Shown piece after piece: positions 22,936 through 33,313 of a stretch of 64,000 bases of DNA. Below the pieces are notes generated by a model. That model ran no database searches. It was given only the letters and a program-made list of their open reading frames with translations, and was not told the origin of the DNA. This DNA is from Ichthyophis bannanicus (Eukaryota > Chordata > Amphibia > Gymnophiona > Ichthyophiidae): assembly GCA_033557465.1 (NCBI GenBank), contig CM066031.1, forward strand, positions 173,755,043 through 173,819,042, in the 5' to 3' direction. Position numbers and translations under genes: made by a program. Positions within the stretch are counted from its first letter, which is position 1. Every line of letters starts with the position of its first letter.

Positions 22936-23991
22936 TTATTCTGTCCACATGTCCAGAATTCTGTGATGCCATGCTAGGGTGGGATCCTCTGCCATGCTTC
23001 TCCTGAACCTCACGTCGTAGTTCAGCCAGGCCCACCCTCCGTATTGCTTATGTGCTCTGGTGATCGTGTCCAGGTACCTGGTCAGATATGGCCCCGATTC
23101 GGGTTCCTTCTCCATTACCATGCTCATAAAGATGTGGAATGCTGTCACCCAATTGTTAATGGATTTGGGAATTTTAGGTTTCCTATCTTTCTCACTTCAT
23201 TTGTCCTTATCTTTTCCACTGTTTGATTTGTCATCATGATCCCTGAGCAGGAGAGAGAATAGGTCAATATATTCTCGCCTCCAAATCCTCTTTTTTATCT
23301 TTTTGGGTATAGACACCGCCAGGGAGCTCACCCCGCAGCGTGGATCGCGACTGGTATCGCGCCAATCTTGCTGTGTTCTTTGGGCCGCCCCAGATGGCGT
23401 GCTCCCACGGTCCTCGCCCCTCTGACTCCGCCCTGACCAGGCCTGCCTGAGGGGGTTAGATTGTTTTGGGCTTCTCTTCCTTTTAAATTTCTTTAATGCA
23501 TATTTCATCACCTCTGCCCATGCTCTGTCACCGTCACTGTCAGAAGAGGACTCGTCAGATGATGAGGTTAACAATAGGTGCCCCCTTTTCACACCAGACT
23601 TACCATGTGCCGTGTCAGGTGTTAAAGTGCTGTTGCTTGTTGACGGCAGATCGTCGCTGGTGAAGCCTGGCATTCCCAGTCGTTGCCGGACCGAGGTCAG
23701 GCCATGTTGTGTGACCTGCTCTCGTACCATCTAGAGCAGGTCGTCCAGTTCCTGCCTCTGGGTAGGGGCTGCGCTTTTCTGTTGCTGTGGCGCCTTCTTC
23801 TTATTGCTGCGCCTAGGTTTTTCTGCTGCTACGCTTCCAGTCGCGTCATGGCTGGCCACATGCGCTCTCCTTCCGCCTGCACCAGTAGCTGCCCGTGCCC
23901 TTGTTGCTGGTGCTGACTTCGGCGTAGCCCTGCCACTTGTCTGCTGTGCTCCTCGTGTCTTGGAAGCCTTTTGTGTCTCTTTTCTCAGCAT
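22936..23991 (-). pseudogene. Ngaro Gag-like ORF1
   Basis: Starts at ATG 23991 with a Lys/Arg/Ala-rich stretch (SNKKKAPQQQK), stops at 23731, and resumes 23730-23197 with a Ser/Asp-rich segment (SSDESSSDSDGD) and FKRKRSPKQS. The segment 23148-22936 (WLTVFHIFMS-like MTAFHIFMSMVMEK, GGWAWLNYDVRFRR) matches the C-terminal part of vertebrate Ngaro Gag proteins as I remember them. Two breaks separate the parts. It would package the RNA. Confidence 0.65.
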
Positions 23992-24836
23992 CTTTAGCCT
24001 AGGATACGATTACTATGTGGAGGTAATGGGAAATCTAAATTACTCTCTGTCTCTAATGCTTGCTTCAATCCCGTGACACACTTGCTTCATAATATCCATA
24101 TATGTATCTATCCATAGCTAGTTTCATATATCTAAATAACTATATATGTCTATACATATCCATACCTATTTTTTTTTTTTTGTCAACAGTTCACATATCT
24201 TCCTGGTTGCATAACCCTTTCCTTCTTCAATTGAACATTAATACAGTCTCCGGTTCTTTATTACCTGATCGTCAATATAAAAAATACTGTTGTGCTATAC
24301 CGGTTTTGTCCATTAGATGGCAGCATAAGTCAATATACACATACTTCCCCACTACTTTCCAGCACTAAATCTGCTCTTACAACGTTGCAAATGCCTCCCT
24401 CTTTTCTTTTTTTTTTTTTATTTATTAACCAGCACACCACTATCCTGTGCTTCCCCACAGGACTCTGTTCGCTCTTTCTCCTGTATCCTGCCTGATCCCA
24501 TGTGCCGGTGGTGATTTCTAGGTGTGTTCCTGGTGTGCACATGGCCCGCGTACTTCCGCCCCTCTTCTTCGGCTCCCGCAAGTTTTTTTTTTTTTTTTGC
24601 TTCCCGCATGGCCACGATGCTGCCCTCTATGCGGAGGAGACGGTAGGGGTCTTTGTAGCCTTACTACCCTCCTGGCTACCGTCCGATCTGCATCGTCTCC
24701 GCCCCCCCCCCCCCGAGCCCTTAGGCCGCTTCTATGCTGCAGCACTGCACCGGGCAACCTCTCTGCTACCCGCTGCTTCCCCCTTGCATATTTGTACTTG
24801 CCGCTTGCTGGACTGCTAATTCTCGTGCCCTGGCCC

Positions 24837-24908
24837 GATAGGCCTGTCGATGCGGTCCTGGATAAGCCTGTCGCTGCGGTCCTGGATAGGCCAGTTGATG
24901 CGGTCCTC
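24837..24908. repeat. 24-bp tandem repeat, three units
   Basis: Units at 24837, 24861 and 24885 read GATAGGCCTGTCGATGCGGT plus CCTG with few changes. Lies in the GC-rich region upstream of the Ngaro Gag start. Confidence 0.8.
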
Positions 24909-25155
24909 CGATGTCCTGGGTCCTCCGATGTCCTGTCCGTCCTCCTCTAGGAAGGGGGGGAGCGGCGAAAGAGGCCGAGACAGCGCCGGACGTGCTTTTT
25001 ATCTGTGGCTCATTGCCCGCCCTTGCCGTCCCTGCCCCTCCCCACCCCCCCTACTCTCGGCCTGCCACTGCGCGTCTGTGGCCGGCCGCGTTAATTCACG
25101 GCCGAGTCTCATTAACGCGCGTTAATCCTAAGTTCATGCCAGTGCAGTGTTAGAA

Positions 25156-25583
25156 GCTATAAAGATGTAGCCACACTGGTTACTGCAATGACTGTGGAGG
25201 CAGATGTCATGGGTTTGATCCCACAATGGTGTTATGTAAGAAGGCTGTCTGAAGCATTTCCTTTTAATTTAAATCAGTGCTGCCAGCAAAAACACCCTCA
25301 CAGTGCCGTAACCTAAGGTGCCGCTTAAGGTGCCCTATAAGGCTTTCCATAGGGCACATTATAAAGTGCCCTGTCTGCCAAGGCACCTTATAATGTGCCC
25401 TGTAGGGTGCCTTTTGAGGCACCTTAGGCTATGGCACTGTGAGGGTGATTCTGCTGGCAGCGCTGATTTAAATTAAAAGGAAAAGCCTCAGACAGCCTTA
25501 TTAAACAACACCACTGTGAGATCAAACTCATGACCTCTGCCTTCACAGTCATTGAAGTAACCAGTGGGCTACATCTCTATAGC
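25156..25583. repeat. 428-bp palindrome with inward-facing tRNA-like arms
   Basis: Left arm starts GCTATAAAGATGTAGCC and right arm ends GGGCTACATCTCTATAGC. Each arm holds a tRNA-like segment (B-box-like GGGTTTGATCCC at 25211-25222; complement at 25518-25529), a spacer with TTTTAATTTAAATCAG, CTGCCAGCA, CACCCTCACAGTGCC and CCTAAGGTGCC, then a core of AGGGCAC words. The arms match throughout, with scattered differences. It is the clearest example of the module found in all copies of the TIR element. Confidence 0.85.
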
Positions 25584-26110
25584 ACCTAACATACTGCTGG
25601 CTGGCTACAGAAAGACTGCAAGTCACTGCACAAACTGTCTGCTGTGGTTACCAGGAAAGGATAAACCCACCTGTACCCATGATGCACTGCACATGCAGAT
25701 CAGCAGCCTACATCTGCTCACAAGACGGGGTATGCGCCTCAATAGCACCCCGGCCTGGTAGGGGGAACTGACCATGTGTGTTACTGGCACAGAGTAGCTA
25801 TAGACCGTGACATTGTGCGGTTCCTGTGCTCACCCTGAGGGTGAGGTGGGGTGCCCAGCACCAGGTCCGCAGCACCTGGCTTGGCTGAGATAGATTGTGC
25901 TGCATGTCCCCATCAATACCAGTGTGTGATAGGTAGTCCTTGCAGACACACCCAGACTATATCTGTATCCGTCTGTATTTCCCAGTCATGTCTAGCCCTT
26001 ATGGACTATGATGCACTCAGACTAGTGCATATCCTGTGTGGTTGTCATGGTCACATAGATAGAGCAGCTTTTAAACTAGATATTAGGGGAAAGCCAACAG
26101 TCACCCAAGA

Positions 26111-29100
26111 GCGGATGGTTCGGAAGAATGTATCTTTGAAGGATACTACCAAAAGCAGAGAGGTTCCACAAAAGAGTAAAGTAGCCAAAATGCCCTCAAG
26201 TATGGAGCAGACTGAGCTTAAAGATCCCAAATTACCCATGTCTAACAATAGCCAAATTAATATGAATAAAATACTTTCTCTAAAATGCTTGTATGCAAAT
26301 GCTAGAAGTCTAAAAAATAAGATGGGAGAGCTAGAATATATAGCACTAAATGAAAGGTTAGATATGATTGGAATATCAGAGACATGGTGGAAGGAGGACA
26401 ACCAGTGGGACACTGTGATACCTGGGTACAAACTATATCGTAATGATAGAGCTGATCAAATTGGTGGAGGGGTTGCTCTCTATGTTAGAGAGGGCATTGA
26501 GTCATAAAGGATTAAAGTTTTGCAGGAAACAAAATCTGCTGTAGAATCTATATGGATTGAAATTCCATGTAAAAGGGGGAAGGCAATGGCATTGGGGGTA
26601 TACTATCGAGCGCCTGGCCAGAATGACCAAATGGATGATGAAATGCTCAAAGAAATCAAGGAAGCTAACAAAAGTTACAGCGCAGTAATAATAATGGGTG
26701 ATTTCAACTACCCCGGTATCGACTGGGTCAGTGTCACATCAGGACATGCTAGGGAGATAAAGTTCCTAGATGAAATAAATGACTGCTTCTTGGAGCAGCT
26801 GGTTCATGAACCGACCAGAAGGGAAGCCATATTAGACCTAGTCCTTAGTGGAACACCAGATCTAGTGCAAGAGATAAGGTTGTTGGGGCCACTTGGCAAT
26901 AGTGATCATAGCATGATCGCCTTTGATTTAATTAGTGGAGGAGGGATAGTAAGGAAATCCACAGTACTACCCTTTAACTTTCGAAAGGGAGACTATGATA
27001 AAATGAGGAAAACAGTTAAGAAAAAACTAAAAGGAGCAGTTGCAAAAGTTAAAGACGTACATCAGGCTTGGCTGTTGTTGAAAAATACTATCTTGGAAGC
27101 CCAGACCAGCTGTATTCCACGCTTTAAGAAAAGTGGAAGGAAGTCCAAAAAACTGCCAGCATGGTTTAAAGGTGAGGTCAGAGAGGCTGTTGTTGCCAAA
27201 AAAGCATCTTTCAGGAAATGGAAAAAAGAGCCAAATGGCGAAACCTGGAAACAGCACAAGAACTGGCAAGTTAAATGCAAGGCATTGATAAGGCAGGCAA
27301 AGGGAGAATTTGAGAAGAAGCTTGCTGCGGAAGCAAAAACGCAAAGTAAAGACCTTTTCAAGTACATTCGTAGCAAAAAACCTGTGAGAGAGTCAGTTGG
27401 TCCATTAGATGATAGAGGGGTTAAAGGAGCACTAAGAGGCGACAAGGCGATAGCGGAGAGACTGAATGAATTCTTTGCTTCAGTCTTTACTGAGGAAGAT
27501 GTAGGGATGTTACCCATGACTGAAGTGGTATTTAAAGGTGCGGAAGAATTGAAGGAAATATCGATACATCGGGAAGATGTATTACAACTATTAGATAAAC
27601 TGAAGAGTAGCAAATCACTTGGGCCGGATGGTATACATCCAAGGGTATTGAAAGAACTGAAATATGAGATTGCAGACCTGCTATTACTAATTTGTGAACT
27701 ATCATCAAAATCATCTCTAATACCTGAAGATTGGAGAATCGCCAATGTAACACCAATTTTTAAAAAGGGTTCCAGGGGTGATCCGGGAAACTACAGACCA
27801 GTGAGCCTGACATCAGTACCGGGAAAAATGGTAGAAACCATAATAAAGAATAAAATTACTCAGCATGTAGATAGTCATGACCTAATGGGAGACAGCCAAC
27901 ATAGCTTTAGACAAGGAAGATCTTGTCTTACTAATCTGTAATGTTTTTTTGAAGGAGTGAATAATCAGGTGGACAAAGGTGAGTCGGTTGATATTGTGTA
28001 TCTGGACTTTCAGAAAGTCTTTGACAAGGTCCCTCATGAGAGACTTTTGGCAAAACTAAAGAGTCATGGGATAGGAGGCAGTGTACTATTGTGGATCAGG
28101 AACTGGTTAGAAGATAGAAAGCAGAGGGTAGGGCTAAATGGCCAATTTTCCCAATGGAGAAAGGTGAATAGTGGTGTACCCCAGGGTTCTGTGCTGGGTC
28201 CGCTGCTTTTTGACATATTCATAAATGACCTGGAAAGTGGAATAACAAGTGAGGTTATCAAATTTGCAAATGACACAAAACTATTTAAAGTTGTTAAAAC
28301 CCAAGCGGATTGTGGAAAATTGCAAGAGGATCTTATTTATTTATTTAACTGTATTTATATCCCGCTTTTCACCGGGTCAAAGCGGCGTTACATAAAAAGG
28401 GGGGGGGGGGAATTACAATATAGGGTGAGGCCTTCACCAGGGGGCAACATTGATGATTCTGGGATAAATAAACATTGGACATGGACAGGTTAGAGGCATA
28501 TTGAGTCACTGGATCATGGTGGGCAATGTCAGGGGTTAGGGCATTTTTTGATGGGAGTCGTATTGTAGTATTCTTGGAAGAGGATGGTTTTTAGTTGTTT
28601 TCTGAAAGATAGTAGATCAGTATTATTTCTGAGATGGCTCGGCAGAGAGTTCCATAGGGATGGGGCATAGAGTTCAAAGGCTCGATTGCATGTCCGTTGA
28701 GAGCATTTGGTCCTTTTGTGCGGGACGGTGAGGGAGTTGCTGGAGGCTTGTGTGTTAGATCTGCCGTGGGCTGGACGAGACAGTAGGGTGCGAAGCTAGG
28801 TGTTCTGTGTTCGATGGATGGCTTTGTGGGTGAGTAGGAAGGCTTTGTATTTAGTTCTTGCTTCGAGGGGGAGTATGTGTAGGTCTTTCAGAATTGGAGT
28901 GATGTGGTCGGTTTTCTTTGCGCACTGAATGATTCTTGCAGTGGTGTTCAATCTTGATAAATTGGAAGACTGGGCATCAAAATGGCAGATGAAATTTAAT
29001 GTGGACAAGTGCAAGGTTATGCACCTAGGGAAGAACAACCCAAACTATGGTTACACGATGCAAGGTTCCACATTAGGAACTACCACCTAGGAAAAAGATT

Positions 29101-29699
29101 TAGGCGTCATTGTGGATACCATGTTAAAACCCTTGGCCCAGTGTGCAGCGGTGGCCATGAGAGCAAATAGAATGCTAGGTATGATATGGAAAGGAATGGA
29201 AAATAAAACAAAAGATATTATAATGCCTCTATATCGTTCCATGGTGAGACCGCACCTTGAATATTGTGTGCAATTCTGGTCGCCGTATCTTAAAAAGGAT
29301 ATAGCGATTTTAGAAAAGGTTCAGAGAAGAGCCACCAAAATGGTAAAGGGGATGGAAGGATACTCCTATGAAGAAAGGCTAAAAAGGTTAGGGCTCTTGA
29401 ACCTGGAAAAGAGACGGTTGAGGGGAGATATGATAGAAGTCTATAAATTAATGAACGGAGTGGAACGGGTAAACGTAGATCGATTGTTTACCTTATCAGA
29501 AAATAGAAAGACTAGGGGACATGCAATGAAGCTACAGGGTAAACTATTTAAGAATAATAAAAGAAAATATTTTTTCACTCAATGTGTAATCAAACTCTGG
29601 AATTTGTTACCGGAGGATGTAGTAAAGGCTGTTAGTGTAGCTGGGTTTAAAAAAGGTTTGGACAAGTTCCTGGAGGAAAGGTCCATAAACCATTATTAA
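26111..29699 (+). pseudogene. CR1 ORF2 (endonuclease-RT), copy 2
   Basis: Same domains as copy 1. Damage differs: TAA at 26505-26507 (GAA in copy 1), loss of one base at about 27939 just before CFFEG, a Gly-to-Ser change in SFRQGRS, and the RT motif reads FANDTKLF, so the first catalytic Asp is Asn (GAT to AAT). A 616-bp insertion lies at 28335-28950 and a TAG at about 29089 replaces CAG. The segment 26520-27941 is open for 473 codons and covers the endonuclease and the first RT motifs; 29112-29699 covers the C-terminus. Confidence 0.9.
28335..28950 (-). mobile_element. 5'-truncated L2-like LINE inserted in CR1
   Basis: 616 bp flanked by ATCTT (28330-28334; 28951-28955). The left side is the element's tail, TTTATTTATTTAACTG and TATATCCCGCTTTTCACC, on the minus strand. 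The right side encodes ARIIQCAKKTDHITPILKDL and ARTKYKAFLLTHKAIH, the C-terminal part of an L2-type RT protein. Removing it restores CR1 copy 1 sequence exactly. Confidence 0.92.
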
Positions 29700-29875
29700 G
29701 AAGGGACCCAGGATATCAATGCTTGAACCAATACAAGCATTGTGGAACCTGTGTCACTTGGGGAAACTGCTAGGTACATATGACCTAGATTGGCCACTGT
29801 TGGAAACAGAATACTGGGCTTGATGGACCTTGGTCTGACCCAGTATGGCATATCTTATGTTCTTATGTTCTTACA

Positions 29876-30983
29876 TGTTATAAGAGAAGGGTGGTGTTTG
29901 GACCCAAAAGCGGATTATGTAGCACCACCCAACCCACCCTCTGTGTGTCAGGGTTGGGGACAGAATCTCCCACCAACCGATCCACATCTCTGCAATGGTG
30001 GCAGTAGAGGGGACCATCAACCCCAGGCCTGCTGGGGAATAGGCACCCTACAGGGCAGTCAATGCAGATATGTACACATCACATAGGGCACTAGCAGACA
30101 GGCAGTAGGCCTGGAATAGCTCAACTCCCCCCCCCACCACTATCTGATATTCACCGCAGAGGACACAGTCAGTCTCCACCCACTGCACCCTGCAAGGTGT
30201 TCCAGCCATACACATGCTAACTGCAGACAGTCTGCCAGCTAGTACATAGTGCATGTTCCTGGAGAAACTGTGTGCACCCAAAAATGGGATGTGAGCACAC
30301 ACACCAAGCAGGTATGTCAATGATTGGGCCTCAGAAAAGGGAACTCATAGATGTCACTTGAGAGAATTACTGTATAGCACTATTTTATTTGTTATTTATT
30401 TATTTACATTCTCTTATACACCTTGCTATTCTATGGGGGAAGCTAGCCATGCCATGGTCACTGCTCAGTCAGGGTGAGAGTGACTCCCCCAGCATAACAT
30501 GCTGTGGCCACTCTGTCCGTGCAGGTGGTGGTCGGGTACTACAATGTCCCAGCCATTGTCCTATGCCCTGTGCAGATGCATCCTGCCCAGGCCGCCCTGT
30601 CCGGGCCATACACATAGTACCTTGCTCCTCATTATGCACATTGGCAGGCTAACACTGGAAACAGTGCAAGCATTGTGTGCTCAGTAAGGTGTAGGCAGCC
30701 ACAAAACACTGGATGGACATACACACATTCCCACGCCTATTTCAGCATTGTGCAAATATAGAGGTGGTTGGCAGCCCTGGCCGCCACACCAGTCCTGGGC
30801 ACAGTGCAGGCATTGCTATGGTACTCAATACTGTTAGGGTCACTCCCCAGGGGGTAAACACTGTCAGAAACAAAAACTGAAACACACTCCACAGATATCA
30901 TAAAGGTTACTATGATGAATCTCTGTCAACAAATTGTGTTTAACTTAGGATTTGTTATATGACATTAATCATAGCAACCTTTT
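29876..30983. other. TIR element copy 2 core
   Basis: Aligns with 12990-14020 of copy 1 (CCACCAACCGATCCACATCT, GCCCTGTGCAGATGCATCCT and others). No coding content. Confidence 0.75.
30384..30430 (-). mobile_element. 47-bp LINE tail insertion
   Basis: TTTATTTG then TTATTTATTTATTTACATTC and TCTTATACACC, the 3' terminus of the L2-like family, flanked by CTAT on both sides (30380-30383; 30431-30434). Copies 1, 3 and 4 of the host element have an uninterrupted GCACTATGGGGG there. An extreme 5' truncation by a LINE or SINE. Confidence 0.85.
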
Positions 30984-31394
30984 GATATATTTGGAATGTG
31001 TTTCCAAGGCTCAGGTTCTGTCTTTGGGTGAATCCTCCTTTTTTCTTCGTTTTCCATGCAAGTGTGTGATTATTTGGAAGGAGGTTTCATATATTTTTAC
31101 TGAAGTCACCCAATTGGAAAGTTTCTTGTCTGAGAAGCGGAAAGCACTTAGTGAAGTACAGAGCACCCAAGAATAAATTGTTGTCTCCTTTTGTGGGCCT
31201 AGTGTCTTATTTTCCTGATTATGACCTGATTCTAATAGTTTCAATCGAGTTCCTTGATGTGGGCTATATCAATGTTCTGGTTTCGTTGTTGATGTTTATT
31301 CATCTGATGTGGTTAACTCTTTCTGAATTTTCTCTAATGTATTACATAAATGTAATGTTTTGAAATCAATAAAAAAAAAAAAAAAAAAAGATGG
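30984..31394 (+). mobile_element. L1-like retroposon 3' end with poly(A)
   Basis: About 410 bp ending AATCAATAAA then an A run to 31389-31394, inside otherwise continuous TIR element sequence. A frame to 31176 includes FFLRFPCKCVIIWKEVSYIF, a sequence I associate loosely with amphibian L1-type ORF1 derivatives. The poly(A) end and AATAAA say L1-type reverse transcription; the exact family is not settled. About 30 bp of host element is missing at the site. Confidence 0.6.
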
Positions 31395-31929
31395 CATTGC
31401 TAAGGTATGCAGGTGCTAGTATTGGTAAATGCTGCTCCGTGGAGGGCCCAACTGCCTGACTCTCCATGAGCTGTTGGATAGTGGAGCCTGTGGGTGTGGG
31501 TGTTTGTGGCCCTGTTGGCCTATGCTTTAGGGCAGAGGTTCCCAACTCCAGTCCTGGTGGTCCAAACACAGTTCAGGTTTTCATGCTGTCCCTAATGAAT
31601 ATGCATGAGATACATTTGCATACAATGGGGGCGGTGCATACAAATGCATCTCAAGCATATTTCTTAGGGACAACATGACACCTGAATGGTGCTTGGCCCT
31701 TCAGGAATGCAGTTGGGAACCTCTGCTCTAGGGAGTTCACATGTCTATGGTGTATGTGCTCTATAGGGTAAAATATAGGTGTTTATGGCGTGTTTATTTT
31801 AATTGCAATAAAAGTTCCTTCTTTATTACCACGGTTTAGTACTGGGTAAAATATAGGGACATGTCTGCAGGAGTCACAGCTGGGACTTGAACCTGTGATC
31901 TTCTGCCCCTGAACAAACTGGCTGTGTGT

Positions 31930-32040
31930 CTCTTGGGGAAACTGCTAGGTACATATGACCTAGATTGGTCACTGTTGGAAACAGAATACTGGGCTTGATG
32001 GACCTTGGTCTGACCCAGTATGGCATATCTTATGTTCTTA
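31930..32040 (+). mobile_element. 111-bp CR1 3' tail
   Basis: CTCTTGGGGAAACTGCTAGG through GATGGACCTTGGTCTGACCC to TTATGTTCTTA, identical in layout to the ends of the two CR1 copies. Flanked by TGTGT (31925-31929; 32041-32045). It splits a tRNA-like module (31867-31928 plus 32046-32075). Confidence 0.92.
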
Positions 32041-32872
32041 TGTGTACTGCACCAAACTGTTGCCACATAAGCAGGTCATTCCCTGGGGATACCATTACTG
32101 TTTGTCAGACAGACCTTGTCTTTTGCGGTGCACGGCACCCACCTAAACAGGGCTTGGCCTTGGTCTGCTGTGGGTAGATGCCACTGCCCCCTCCACCACC
32201 AGCACCCCTCTGCCACCATGCTGACATGCCCTTGTGCTGGTGGTGGGCAGTCCCAGGCCATCCAGTGTGCTGGTAGGCGGCTGCCTATGGTGTGTGATAT
32301 GGGGTAGAGGTGCCTGCATAGACATCCATGCTTCCCCCCGGCACCACCTGCCAATGTTATGTGCCCTTTGGGGTACTTGCTGGGTACTGTCCCCTGGGAC
32401 ACTGTGGGACACACACTCGTGGGCATGTTTGCCCTTGGTCAGTTGCTGTCTTGCTGGTTTTCCGTTTCTACATTCCTACGTGTCACCTAGGCATGTGCCT
32501 AGTCCACCCTGTGCCCCAGCTGCCCCACTGCATGTCCCTCCTGCAGCCCCCTGTGCCCCATTTTCAGCCTCACCGTAGTGCCCTTTCATACTTGGGCACT
32601 ATGCTGTTGCTGCACATGTGTCACTACTATCACTTTTCTTGGTCTCCCTGCCTTTGCTGTACATTGCTGACTGAAATGGTTTCTCTCTCCTGCAAATGTG
32701 CCTCTAACGCGAGGTTTTCACTGGCGTTAATTTTCAGACCCTGATTTCACAGCGTTAGTGTGCCTGGAGCCTCTCCCTGCCCACTCTCTGCCCATTGACC
32801 CCTTCTCTCTGCCCTCTGAGACGTCTTACTCCACCCTCTGTGCGCCTTAACGCCGGTGGAGATGTTATTGCA

Positions 32873-32923
32873 CGATAAGTGATGTTATTGTGTGGTATTA
32901 TCGCGCGATAACATCACTTATCG
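32873..32923. repeat. Subterminal hairpin of TIR element copy 2
   Basis: CGATAAGTGATGTTATTG (32873-32890) pairs with CGATAACATCACTTATCG (32906-32923), 17 of 18 positions. Lies about 50 bp inside the B end. Confidence 0.75.
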
Positions 32924-33313
32924 CGCGATAACGTCGCCGCTGCAACATTAGCGCTCTTTAGTAAACATACCCCTAAATGTGCTCCTTGTAGTCCGACATT
33001 ATGTAGAGGTCCAATATTTTATTTATTTATTTATTTATTTACATTCTCTTATATACCGCACTATTCAGCATCAGCGCGGTTTACATGGAACAGAAACGCT
33101 CAGTACAGTTAACATGTATGAGTTTACAGATAACAGGGCAAGTAACTTAGATAACAGGGGTAAACTATTTACAAAAACTTGCTACATAAGCTTGTAAACT
33201 ATTTACAAATATTGCTACATAAGGTTGTATGATCATGAATTCTATAGAAACAAATGCACCACTAAGGGTTAGAGAATCTTTCTTGGCATGTTGTAGGGAA
33301 ACCATATATTTGC

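Larger units (their letters stand above)
18860..24990 (-). mobile_element. DIRS-order (Ngaro-like) tyrosine-recombinase retrotransposon
   Basis: On the minus strand, in order: a basic Gag-like protein (23991-22936), reverse transcriptase with YLDD (22739-21759), RNase H-like region (21722-21041), tyrosine recombinase (about 20960-20164) and an SGNH hydrolase domain (about 19968-19472). This is the gene order of vertebrate Ngaro elements, which integrate with a recombinase rather than a DDE integrase. Boundaries are approximate: I could not identify the split direct repeats expected at the ends. 18860-19470 and 24000-24990 would be the untranslated ends; the latter has poly-T runs and a 24-bp tandem repeat. 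All coding parts are damaged. Confidence 0.85.
26057..29872 (+). mobile_element. CR1 LINE copy 2
   Basis: Starts at the equivalent of 4585 in copy 1 (GATAGAGCAGCTTTTAAACT) and ends with repeated TTATGTTC at about 29872. ACAT flanks both ends (26053-26056; 29873-29876), a plausible short target duplication. Inserted into TIR element copy 2. It is itself interrupted at 28335-28950 by an L2-like LINE. Confidence 0.92.
18646..32973. mobile_element. TIR element copy 2, with nested insertions (TAA target)
   Basis: GGGGTATGTTTACTAAA at 18646 (A end) and TTTAGTAAACATACCCC to 32973 (B end), with TAA on both sides (18643-18645, 32974-32976). Its A end keeps GTCATATAAGGTAGTGGGC. Core segments align with copy 1 at 25110-26056, 29876-30983, 31395-31929 and 32041-32973. 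The 14.3-kb span is inflated by a Ngaro element, CR1 copy 2, an L1-like 3' end, a 47-bp LINE tail and a 111-bp CR1 tail. Confidence 0.8.

Noticed and set aside
23683..24076. Plus-strand frames rich in Cys and Ala opposite the Ngaro Gag
   Set aside because: Shadows of the Gag-like frame on the opposite strand.
18646..32973. Ngaro genes as cargo that moves copy 2 of the TIR element
   Set aside because: Copies 1, 3 and 4 have no Ngaro sequence, so it is simplest as a nested insertion. The recombinase also lacks both catalytic arginines.
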